A DNA stretch of 64,000 nt from Tetradesmus obliquus (taxonomy: Eukaryota > Chlorophyta > Chlorophyceae > Sphaeropleales > Scenedesmaceae). The DNA lies in contig CP126205.1 in assembly GCA_030272155.1 (NCBI GenBank), positions 124,001-188,000 of the forward strand, in the 5' to 3' direction. Of the stretch, positions 1 through 10,536 are shown piece after piece. The translations under genes and the position numbers were made by a program. Within the stretch, counting starts at the first letter, position 1. Every line of letters starts with the position of its first letter. The notes beneath the pieces were generated by a model that saw only the letters and a program-made list of their open reading frames with translations, was not told where the DNA came from and searched no databases.

Positions 1-2885
1 GTCGCTGTTGTTGTTGTTGTTGCAGCTGCTGCTGCTGCCTACGCTGCTCAACGAGCTGGTTATGCTGTTGCTGCGCAGCAGTGAGAGCTGCAGGCTGAAA
101 CACATCTGCAATAGGTACCTGCCATTGCGGCGGCGGCGCAGACGGCCGCGGCGCAGCAGGCGCGGGCGGCGGAATGTGCAGCGTGTTAGCCTGCCGTCGG
201 CCAACATCCACGGCATTCAGAGCAGCTATACAAATAACCCCCCAAACACCCTGGTGGAGCCGCTTAGGGCCGGGAGGCCGCTGCATCAACCAGACATGCC
301 GCATAGCAAGCGGCGGGCGGCCTGCAGCCCGCGTACACCATGTTGCAGGCAACGCAGACAGCAGGCTGTCAATCACCGCTACCGCAACTGGGCACTCCCA
401 AAAATGGTGCACCAGACCAGGGCACGCAGCGCCACACATGCAGGTATCATGCTGCTGGTGCATGCGCTGCGACGTAGGCAAGCCATCCATGATCAGCCGC
501 CAATACGTCTCCTTGTACGCATTACCCCAGCGCATCTTCCATAGTGCGCCCTGGGCGGCTGCCACACACTGCAAACCACGAGTCAACGCCGCGGGCGGGG
601 CACCCGCACCGATCGCAACACTGACAAACCTAGTGCGCCGCTCCTGGCGCTCAGCACGCAGGGGATCAAGCTGCAATGAGGTAGCTTCACGAACAGACAA
701 TTGCGCAACAGACACCGTCTTGCCGCGATGATTCCGCCAGCCTAGCCGCGCCACCAACATGGCCTCAACATGCTGCTCTGCTGCAGAAGGCATACATGGC
801 GGGTCTGGCACAGCTGCAGGCGGCCAGGGCCGGTCTGCTGCAGGATGCCGCACAACAGCCAAGGCAGCCCGATGCCACGGCATGGGCAGCAAGTTAACCA
901 AGTCTGTCAAATCTGCCGATTCGTTGTCTGCATTGCTGAAGTTGGAGCCGTACGGCAGCAATGGGTGTGGCAGCTGCTGCCGTGCAGCATGCTGGATCAC
1001 ATGCCAAGCGCGACAGAGATCGGCCACAGTGCGGATGCGCGGCCGACACTTGCCGCCAGAACATGCATGAGGCCCGCGCACAGAGGGCACGGGATGCATT
1101 TGCAGCCCACCGGGCACAAACCCAACCATTGCTTGCAAAAAAGGGTTAGCAAAGACAGGAGCCAAACTACACCAAGCCCCGGGCTGCAGCACCGGCGCAT
1201 CCTGCACAGCCTGTAGCTGTGCACGCAACTGCTGCACGTCTGACAGCTGTTGAGGATGTGGCGGCGGCAGTGCAGGGGCAGGCGCCGCAGGCGCCAACGC
1301 CTTGACATCACAAACTTTGCCTAGCGCTTGAAGACCAGCAATCATGCGGCGCAGCGGCGGGGGAGGGAGGGACTGCTGAGGGAACGCCTGCGACGGCTCA
1401 ATCGGCGTGTGCGTGTCTTCAAAGCTGTCAAACAAGGACAATGGGCCCCACCATTTATGCTTAGAACGCAATAGCTCCCGCTCAATGCGGATCCAAGGCA
1501 GCTCAGTGTCAGGTGGTGCAGTAGCAAACTGCGCGCCCCACCAAGCATGCCGTGCACGTATGTGTTCAAGCCATGGCAAAGCACCAAAGCCACCTTCAGC
1601 CGGCCTGCCCGCCAAAAAGCGAGCAGCCACACCAGTGAAACGCCGCACAGACGAAGCAGGTGCCAACCCTCTATCCACTAGCTTCCCAACCGCCGCAACA
1701 AGGTGCTGACGATCAACATCAGGCGGCAAATCAGAGAATTCAGCTGCATAAAGCAAGGTGCTCACACCATAAGCAGCGCTACCCATACCTCTGCCAAACA
1801 CCGAAAGCTGCGGAATGTGCGACAGCCGCGCGAGCGCAGCATCCACAGAAGCCAGCTTCTGACCCCAATCCACCGGAGAGTCAGAGCCCACGCACACACC
1901 CAACACATTGGCCTGCAGGACAGGGCTGAGCGGCAACACACCAGCAGCATGCTGTTGAGAGAGCGTCGCGTGCTGCTGCCGCGCAGTAGCACCCAGCAAA
2001 AGCAACTTGAATTTGTGCAGGTTGAGCTGCTGCCCAGATGCGGCTGCCATAACCTGCATATGTAAAAAGTAAAAACTGTGCAACCTGTGCAGGGGAGCGC
2101 AGGTAGACCTGCGTGTCATCGGCAAACTGAGTCGCTGACAACTGCACACCTTGCACGGTGACGTTGATGCCTTTACTCTGCAAAAACCTCAACAATGCCT
2201 CACCAACAAACAAGTAGAGCAGAGGAGACAGGGGACACCCCTGCCGCACGCCAGCAGCAAACCTGCGCATGCCAGAAACAGAAACAAAGCCATTCATGCA
2301 CGCGCACGCATGCGTGTTGGTGAGCAGCAACTTCACCCACTCACAGAATTCAGGCCCCACGCCCATAGCACTCATGACAGACAGCAGGAAGGGCCTGTCC
2401 AAGGTGTCGTACGCCTTGGCAAAATCCAGCAGCGCTGCCACCACTGTGCTGTCTTCCGGCAGCGCGTGCAGCAGGAGCTGCATGGTGATGATGTTGTGGC
2501 CGATCCTGCGGCGCTTGATGAAAGCTGTCTGCGTAGGAGAGATAGCCTGATCTAGCACTGCCTGCAGGCGGGAGGCCAAAATTCTGGCCAAGAGCCTGTA
2601 GTCGGTGTTGAGCAGGGTGATGGGGCGGTAATTGGCTGCCAGGGTAACATCGCCAGCCTTGAAGATGCCGATCACCACACCGTCCAGGAAACCGGCCGGT
2701 GTCTGCCCCAGCGTGCCTACTGCCGTAAACACACGTGCCAAGACCGGCGCGAGCAGCTCCTTGCAGTGCTTGTACACTGCAACAGGCAGGCCATCCAGGC
2801 CTGGGGACGTGTTCGGCTTGGAGTCTGACATAGCCTGGAGGTTCATGAGGGCAGCGGAGTCACCTGTCAGATAGGGTATATGAGG
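1..2885 (-). mobile_element. L1-like non-LTR retrotransposon (LINE), 3' part of ORF2
   Basis: Reading the minus strand from about 2846 gives a reverse transcriptase palm and fingers. It contains PGLDGLPVAVYKH, NYRPITLLNTDYRLLARI, LLDFAKAYDTLDR, GVRQGCPLSPLLYLF and the catalytic FADD box near 2110-2120. Past about 2060 the coding sense continues in another frame through a connection region (1000-1960). It ends in a zinc-binding zf-RVT-like segment near 380-530 with a C-x-C-G ... H-x-F-W-x-C-P pattern. This order, RT followed by a C-terminal zinc knuckle with no RNase H seen, fits the L1 group. The endonuclease is missing and homology stops near 2885, so the copy looks 5' truncated. Its 3' end lies outside the window. 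The frame change near 2060 suggests a decayed copy, although most of the rest is open. Confidence 0.85.
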
Positions 2886-2952
2886 GTGTCCTGCGCACCT
2901 GTATACCCATCAGTGACAGCAAGGTATTAGGAGCCTGTGAACATGCTTGCAT

Positions 2953-3035
2953 GCTACGGACGGTAAGGGATTGCACTTCTTTTGAACCTTGCTCTCATTC
3001 AAAATGAGGTGAGGGTTCGAATCCCGCTGGAGTGT
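2953..3035 (+). other. tRNA-like fragment with T-arm and long variable arm
   Basis: A B-box/T-arm (GGGTTCGAATCCCGC, T-loop 3016-3022, one stem mismatch) follows a six-base-pair hairpin at 2993-3008 (CTCATT/AATGAG). The hairpin looks like the long variable arm of a class II (Leu/Ser) tRNA. I could not find a pairing acceptor stem, a convincing D-arm or a clean anticodon stem. It is therefore more likely a tRNA relic or tRNA-derived short element than a working gene. It sits just outside the truncated end of the LINE. Confidence 0.35.
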
Positions 3036-3552
3036 GTTGCTCGATCGAGCAGCTCGCGAGCTGTCGACTGCTTCAAATGCCTGTTAGATTAAAGTCATTT
3101 TGCAAACTCCTTGATATCAGATGCAGCAAGATGCACGTCGTTCTTGCAGGCTGATAGATACACAGCGATTCTTCACGGCGCACGTCGTGTGCTGACTCTG
3201 TGCTTGCGGACCATTGCGCTCCTAGTGATCGACCTGCAGTAATGTACAGCCATCAGCGGGACCTTCGGACACAAAGTTTTAAAATTATGACGCGTGCATC
3301 AAATTCCAAAGTGCATCACAGCGATACAGCGGTAGGGTGCAGTGCAGCAGAACCAGTGTTGTCCTTGCTGCCACGGTGTTGTGCTGCTGTTTTGCTGCCC
3401 AGGTGTTTCGCTCTCTGCTTCAGACCAGAAGCGGCGGTGACGCTGCTGAGGATGCTACTGTAGCTCCTGACTTGTTACAGGGCACAACGCGCATGCCAGC
3501 AAGGATACAGCGCACGGGTGCCTGCTACCATTTGACCTTTTCACATGGGCAT
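3036..3552. other. Intergenic, no gene seen
   Basis: This stretch is less GC-rich than the genes around it. It starts with a short self-complementary patch near 3041-3065 (CGATCG, GAGCTCGCGAGCTG-like). The open frames are short and have no recognisable protein or splice-site logic. I see nothing I can support. Confidence 0.5.
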
Positions 3553-3873
3553 CTAATGAAGGCAGATAACAAGAAAAATTAAAATGTACCCTGCTGCTGC
3601 TAATGCTGCATTTGCTGCTGCTGGGTCTGCAGCCAGACCTGTTGCGCTCTTGAGATGGGGCTTCAAGAAGATGTCATACCACATATACACCAGCAGCGGG
3701 GCCACGGCGATGGCTCCGTCAGACCACCATGCTGCTGCTAGCGTTGCAGCTGCTAGCGCTGCTGCTGCTAGGCCTGCCGCAATGCCGCCTGGTGCGCCCG
3801 GCACCTGCGGAAGACAAGGGCAGGGGCCAGCGCAAGGCAGGGCAGCAGGTGGACACCCGTTGAGCAGATGCAC
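3553..3873 (-). CDS. Possible small membrane protein or terminal exon (uncertain)
   Basis: A 106-codon minus-strand frame has an Ala-rich stretch, then AAAWWSDGAIAVAPLLVYMW and YDIFLKPHLKS, and a very hydrophobic C-terminus (GYILIFLVICLH) that could be a membrane segment. A good acceptor (CTTCCGCAG) near 3809 would let the part below it be a last exon instead of a complete small gene. It lies downstream of the MYND gene on the same strand. I do not recognise the family. The opposite strand is also open here, as expected in Ala-rich DNA, so coding status is doubtful. Confidence 0.25.
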   Translation of the reverse strand: MHLLNGCPPAALPCAGPCPCLPQVPGAPGGIAAGLAAAALAAATLAAAWWSDGAIAVAPLLVYMWYDIFLKPHLKSATGLAADPAAANAALAAAGYILIFLVICLH

Positions 3874-3956
3874 CCACGTTTAGACAGGCAGTCTGTGAGC
3901 GCAGCATGAAGCTCGCAGTGCTGCATGATCAAGGCACTGCAACAAAACCCAGCCGA

Positions 3957-6900
3957 CTAGCTGCTGTAGCTTATGCCATGCGCTGTTGCAACAATAGCGG
4001 CAGCTGGCTGAGCCTGGTGCAGTTGGTCAAGCATGCCCATTGCAAGCAGTCCCATCGGTGCTGACCTCGAGCTCACAGCTGCTACTGCTGCTGCTCCTCT
4101 CACATATCTCATATATGCTGCCGTCACACAACCCACCTGCCCCGTGGTGCCTTGGCCCGCGTCAACAGCTGCAGCCACCCATGCTATCAGCGATGCTGCT
4201 GCTGGCGATGGCACTGGCGCGGCTGCTGCCAGCGCGCCGCACACTGGCCGGTGCTGCGCCTGGTGTGCCTGCTGGCAGGCGCTGGAGCAGTACCTGCAGC
4301 GAAAAGACAATGTTGGCGTCAATCATATGTTGTACACGGTGTGCTGATCATGGCTGATGCCGCAACCAGTGGCCTGATTCAGAACTATGTTCGGCTGTGC
4401 GTGAACATGATGTCCACTTGCGCCTGATGTCAGCTAGATACAATGCAGTGTGTCGTATCAACTAGCTGGGGTCTGCATGCGACACAGTTGTGCCCTTGCT
4501 ACACGTTACGCAGGCTGCAGCATACGACACAGGCCACCCACCTTGCAGTCCTGCAGCCAGCGCACACGCAGCTCTCGTCCGCCACCAGGGCCCGCTCACT
4601 GGGCCCATCGCTGTTGCTGCATCCAGGGTTGTTGCAGCACCAGTCAACAGGCAGCCCCGCCAGCAGCTGCTCAGACAGCTGCAGCGCTTCCTGCGGCAGC
4701 TGCTGCAGCGCCCCATAGCTGCACAGCACAGCCCACAGCTGCTCGCAGCTGGCCGCTGCGGCAAATTCCGCGCGGCAGCGCACATGCTCGCCATCGCCGC
4801 TGCTGCTGCTGCTGCTGCTGCTGGGGATGGCGGCTGCAGCAGGCGCACCGTCCCGCCGCAGCACTGCGCACAGACGCAATGCGTGCAGCAGCGTGCTGCT
4901 GATGACGCTGGCGTCATCTCGCAGGCCCTGCAGCCGCTGCCGCATCTGCTGCACGGCTTTGTAAGTTGCACGTGCATGGCTCCTGGCACCGCTTATAGCT
5001 GTTGCACTGCTGCTGCCGGGCACAAAGCACAATATAACGCATTCGCTGATGATGCTGACATGCTTGGCGGCATCGCCTGCTGCAGCAACAAGTGCCTCCA
5101 CTGCTCCTCGCAGGTCGCGGCCGCTTGCTTCGAAGCCTGCTGCAAACACCCGGTCAAACATGTCGCCAGGCTTGACGCCGCGCTGCGAGGCTGCTGCGCC
5201 TGTCACAAGCTGCACAGCCGCCAGATACTCGCGTGTAGCATGGCACGCATGCTGCAGCTGCAGTGCGCGCACGCGCATCCAACGCGCTTGCAGCTGCAGC
5301 GATGAGATGGCAGCTGTCAGTGCCATGCCCCTGCTGCTGCTGCTGTTGCTGGCTAGGTGCCCACGTAGCATGTGATTCAGCTGGCGGACCTTCTCTACAG
5401 CCTCGATGCATGCATTGCTGATGTCCCGGCCTGAGCTTGCCATGATCCATGCAATGGAATCGGTTTCAAACGCCTGTGAGCCCTCCTTCGCGCGCCCGAG
5501 TGACTGCACTGGCTGGCTCACCGGGAAAGCCTTAATGGCGCTGCACAGCAGCGACAACTGCGTCGGCTGCAGCAGCGCACGGCAGGCTTCACTGTCGTGG
5601 CTGCTGCTTGGCAGCAGAACCACCTCTAGACAGTTGGCGACTGCAGCGCCTGCATTAAGACGCTCTGCCAGCGCTGTAGTGGCAGCGTCACGCCCAGAGT
5701 TGCCCAGCTCCACCGCTGCCACAGCACGCATGCAGCTCTCGGCGGCTGCCGTAACCTTTTTAGCCAGGCGGAGGCCCTCGGCGCTGCTGCTGCTGCTGCT
5801 GCTGCGGGTGCCGCTGCGCGGCCACAGTGTGGCCACCATGGCGTCCAGCTTGCTCCAGTGATCAAGCAGCGGGTGAACGGAGTCACTGGCAGGCCTGCTG
5901 ATTGATGGCTGCAAAGCTGCTGGGGCTGAGGAAGAGGAAGATCCTGCACCAGCAGCTGCTTGCCTGCTGCCTGGTTGAGAGAGTTGCTGGAACAGCGTTT
6001 TGCCATTGCTGCTGCTGCTGTTGCCACCGGCCCCACTGCTGCTGCTGCTGCTGGTGGTGTTGCTGTGCCTGTCTTGCAGCAGCCGCGGCAGCTGCAGCAC
6101 CCACTGCCGCAGTGGCGCCTGCCACACCTCCTCAAGCTGACTGCACTGCTTCTGGCAGCATATCCTTGCTGTCACCTTGAGCATACGAACAATGATGGAC
6201 AGGCGCGTGATATCCTTGCGACAAAACCGCACGCGGACCTGCTCTGGGGTTGCCTTGAAAGCCTCTGTCCAGCTGCAGCAGCTTGTCTGGCAGATACTGC
6301 AGCAGGGCCAGATCTGAGGTGTCAGCAGCAGGCACGGCCGGCTGCTGCTGCCAGTACTGCAGCAGGTGCTTCAGCACACTCAGGGTGGCAATGATGGCGC
6401 TGGCGCTGCTGTGCTGCTGCCAGAAGTGCTGCTGCTGCCAGAGATGGTAAGCGCTGCTGTCCAGCCGTGCTGCAGCTTGCTGCTCCTGCTGCTGCAGCAG
6501 CGGCAACTGCTGTGGCAGCGGCAGCAGCTGCTGCAACTGTGCATCCAGCACCAGCAGCACCAGCAGCAGAAACTCGCTGCTCGCCTGCAGCTGCTGCAGG
6601 TTCGGCATTGGACAGCACGGCTGATCTAGCGGCCTGCTGTGCTCCAGCTGCTGAATCATCTGCAGTGCAAATGCCGCTGCCCCTGCCACTAATGGCTGCT
6701 GCTCAATGCTGCTGTTGGCTGCAGCAGATGACGCCCGCAGCAGTGCCACTGCCAGGCGCGCTGTGGGTGCTGCCAGAGCTCCTGCTGCTGATTTGAGGCT
6801 GCTCTTCGGCCACATCCTGGCCACTGCCAGCACCAGCTGCAGCAGCGCTGCAGCCCTGCTGAAGCTGTGTGGATCAAGGCCGGGTCCATCAGAGGGCAGC

Positions 6901-7389
6901 TGGTCTGCGGCGCTGCCTACTGCTGCTGCCAGCTGCGGCAGCAGGCCTGATCTGCTGACCTGTTGGGCTAGCTCCTCAGCATCGGCAACAGGTGAACTGC
7001 TAGATGGGCCCTACTCTGCTGCGTTGCTGCTGGGGACCCTGCTGCTAAGAGCCTGAGTTGTGCACAGGAACTGTGCTGTAGTTTGCAACACCAGCACAGT
7101 TGTTGCCGCAATCTTGCTGGTGCTGCCGTGGTTGCTGACGGAGCTCCTGCTGGTGCTTTCAGGATGCACTGCTGCCAACGTCTTGCCTGCTAGCGATGCC
7201 AAGTGCTGTACCAGCGGCAGCTTCGGCAACACTGGAAGGAGACGTGAGGAGAGAGTCGGGTTGCTGATGCACCTGCCCTAGGCTGGCTGGGCGCGACATT
7301 ACGTACTCCAGCCGGTCCGTATCTTCGTTTGTGCATGTTTGGGTATCAATCAGCCTCCGCAGCTCATCATCGACGTCCTTCAACACCAT
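3957..7389 (-). CDS. MYND zinc-finger protein, about 970 aa, 4 exons
   Basis: Exons 7389-7187, 6999-6358, 6272-4542 and 4293-3957 join in phase. The MYND finger is split by the last intron (4541-4294). CCNNPGCSN and CVCAGCRTAR lie before it, and YCSSACQQAHQAQHRPVC lies after it, giving the usual Cys pairs and the final H/C ligands. A C-terminal MYND module that starts W-C-C-N-N-P-G-C is common in volvocine and sphaeroplealean algal proteins, where its partners are mostly unknown. MYND fingers generally bind proline-rich peptides. The long N-terminal part is Gln/Ala/Leu-rich, probably helical, and I do not recognise it. The first intron appears to use a GC donor (AG|GCAAG at 7187/7186). The second intron (6357-6273) is only 85 bp and was chosen because it restores the frame into TEAFKATPEQVRVRFC. 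The start at 7389 is the first ATG before the conserved-looking frame. Confidence 0.75.
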
Positions 7390-7737
7390 CGGCCGGGAGT
7401 CTTGAGTAACAGGTGGCTCCCTAATGAAGTGTGCTGCGTAGGAAATACTGTTCGAGCAAGTCAGCATGTAAACAACGTAGCAGACGCAGCTGCGAACAGA
7501 TACAGCGTCATAACAGCAGAATCGAAACCCTGGACCCGAATGTGTGTTCACTGTGCGACCAGATTACCAATAGCAGTCACACGGGGTTCCCGTTAAATGC
7601 TGCAGAAGCTTAACACCAATGAGTTTCAGTGCCAACACGCAGCGAGCTGCTGCTCTTCCAGCTGCAAGTGCTACCATGCACTCCCACAACCAGCCATCTG
7701 CAAATTCAGACACAGCAGCCAGCCCGCAGCCAGCTCA
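7390..7737. other. Spacer between BLD10 3' end and MYND gene start
   Basis: This spacer of about 350 bp lies between two minus-strand genes. It should hold the BLD10 3' UTR and the MYND promoter. No further coding signal or clear motif was found. Confidence 0.5.
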
Positions 7738-8428
7738 TCATGCCTCCTCCATGGCTGCCATAAACTGCGCCAGGTCAGCCTCAGCACGCTGCCGCCTGCT
7801 GACCTCATCCTGTAAGCAAATGCACAGGGCAGATACGGCAGGAAACGGCAGTTGAATAAACATGGTACTCTGTTTAGTCACACACCACGAGAGGCTGCGA
7901 TATTTTGGAACAAGCTGTCAGCAACAAGTTGAAGCAGCAGAATACAAATCACAGCATAGCAAGCAGCGCGTTGAGAAAGCACAGCACGGTTTGCCAAGAA
8001 CTTTTCAAGAACCTGCGATCGCACAGGCACCATGCATGCTGCCTCTACTGTGCCCTGGCGTCCACCTCACCTGCAGTTGTGAGCGCAGCTGCTCGTCTGA
8101 CAGACTGCTGCTGCTGCTGCTACTGATGCCCCTGCTCAGCCTGCTGCTGCCACCTGCAGCAGCAGATGAGCGACGGCTAGATCCGGCAGCCGCTGCGGCA
8201 GGGAGGCCTTGCTGCTCATGTTGCTGCTGGTCTGATCGCCGCCTGAGGCCGCTGCTAGCGACTCCTGCAGCTGCTGCCAGGCTGCTGCCTGAGCTGCCGC
8301 TGCTGGGTGTGGCAGCAGCAGCAGCTGCTGCGCCTGCTGCGCGTGCTGCTGCCTCGCTGCCCGCCAGCATTTCCAGCAGGTGGCCCTTGTCACCCTCCAG
8401 CGCCTGCAGCTGCGAGTGGTACTCCTCT

Positions 8429-8460
<32 letters not shown>

Positions 8461-10362
8461 TTCAGCAGCAGCAAGCAGGCGGCAGGCGATGACAGTCTTG
8501 TATGCGGTGCAGCATAAGCAAACACAGCGGGAATAGCCAGTGCTGCTGATGTGCATGCACATCCCGCCAGCAGCCTGCCAGCCACTCACCCAGTTGCTGC
8601 TGCAGCCAGGTGTTGGCCTCCTGCAGCTGCGCCACCTGCTGCTGCAGCTGGTGCGCCTGCGCGTCGCTAGTTCCGCCTCTGCTGCCTGAGCTGCCGCTGC
8701 TGCGCTGCGCGCTGCCAGGCATGCCTGGCGAGCCTGTGGAGGCTGCTGCGGTGCGTGCTGCCAGTGCCAGCGTCTCTGCGCGCAGGCGTGCCAGCTCCTT
8801 GTCCTGCAGCTCGTGCGACTGCTGCAGCGCCACCACGCGCTGCTGCAGCGTGGACACCTGCAGGGCAAGAGTGTCGGAGCTGCGTCAGCAGCTTGGCTTG
8901 ATGTTCTTGCTTGCAGAACAGCAACGCCAGGGTTGATGACGTCGCTTGCAGGAAAGCAACTGCTGGGGTTGACGATCCCGCTTGCAGGAAAGCCACCGCT
9001 TGCGTCGACGTTCTCGCTTGCAGAAAAGCCGCCGCCTGGGTTGATACTCTAGCATGCAGGAATCCCAGGCGCAAGCGCAACTTCTGCATCATCAGTTCAC
9101 ACAGCCTCAGCAAACCAAGCAGGAACAGACCACGCGATGGAACTGCTTCAAAGCCCCAGCAAAGGCAAGCAACCACAGCACCACCACCCCAAGCCCCACC
9201 ATCCCCACCTGCTCCTCCAGCATTTTGTTGCGCTGCTGCACCATGCCCAGCTGCCCGCCAGCAGCCGCCACGTCCATGCCGCTGCGGTACTCGCGTGCAC
9301 GCTGCGCCGACAGCAGCCCCTCCAGCTCAGCCACCCTGCGGGATACACCGGAGCCAGCACGTCAGCTACAGTGCCATGCAGTGATATGCGCAGCACAGCG
9401 GCAGCACAGCGTTTGACCCATACGTGCTCACAGCAGCAGCCCCTCCAGCTCAGCAACCCTGCGGGTGGGCAGCAGCATGGTGTGTGGAGCAGAACACAGC
9501 TTGCAATGAATTCTTGCAGGCAGCGGCAGCATGACGATATAACCAGAACACGGCAGATTAAACCGCTTGTAGCGGGTGCAGCAGACGAGCGCCAGCTCCA
9601 TGTTACATGCTGGGGCATGTGACACCACCAGTCGTGTGCCAGGATCCAAGGCACATGTTGTACAGCTAGCACGCTGCTGGTTTGGCAGCAGCGTAGCTGG
9701 CCCTTGGCTGCATGAACACAAACGGTTTCCGTGCCCCTGCAGATGCACGCGCACCTGCTCTGCTCCAGCTGCAGGCGCGTGGTGAGCCCCTCAATTTCAG
9801 CCTGTGCATCCCCCAGCCGGCCTTGCATCAGCCCCAGCTGCGCATCTGCGCCAGCCAGCTGCCGCTGCAGCTCCTCACGCCCACGCTCAAGCATCAACCG
9901 CACCTGACAAAACACAGGCAGCAGCACACCAGCACACAGGCGTCAGGGGACAGTCTGTACAAGCATCCTCGAATGACATGTGCGCCACTCTACATTGATG
10001 CGCCCACGCTCAAGCATCAGCCGCACCTGACACAGCACAGGGGCAGCAGCACCGCAGCAACACACAGGTAGGAGCCAAACGGCAGTTGTGCTAGCAGCCG
10101 TACTTGACCAGCAAGCCGTTCTGCGTTGCTGCGCCCAGGGTGGTTGCAAATGCAGACAAGGAGCCAGTGAGCTACAACTGTTGTGCAATGCTGCCTGTGC
10201 CGCCTGGCCTCACCTGCAGCTGAGCTGCTGGGCTGCTGCCTGTGCCGCCTGGCCTCACCTGCTGTGCAGCTGCCAGCTCACCCAGCAGCCCCTCCCGCTG
10301 CGCCGCCACCTCCTCGCCATCAGCAGCACCACGCGAAAGCTGCCGGCTCAGGTGGTCAACCT

Positions 10363-10401
<39 letters not shown>

Positions 10402-10503
10402 GTTGAACCCCACAGGGTGCTCAGTGTTCCAGAATCCTGCCTCTTGCTGCTGCTTCTGCTGCTGCTGTCGCGGATTTTCTTCAGCACTACTACCTGATCT
10501 GCT

Positions 10504-10536
<33 letters not shown>

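Noticed and set aside
4490-5305. 271-codon plus-strand frame rich in Ala, Gln and Cys
   Set aside because: Antisense to the main exon of the MYND gene; CAG/CTG-rich DNA is open in several frames and this one has no domain or splice logic.
7232-7272. 41-bp GT-AG intron in the MYND gene
   Set aside because: Too short for this genome and splicing it destroys the frame; the GC-AG intron at 7186-7000 restores phase instead.
8941-9176. Coding 12-residue repeat on the minus strand
   Set aside because: The 36-bp period keeps a frame open by chance; flanking splice sites and phases put it inside a BLD10 intron.
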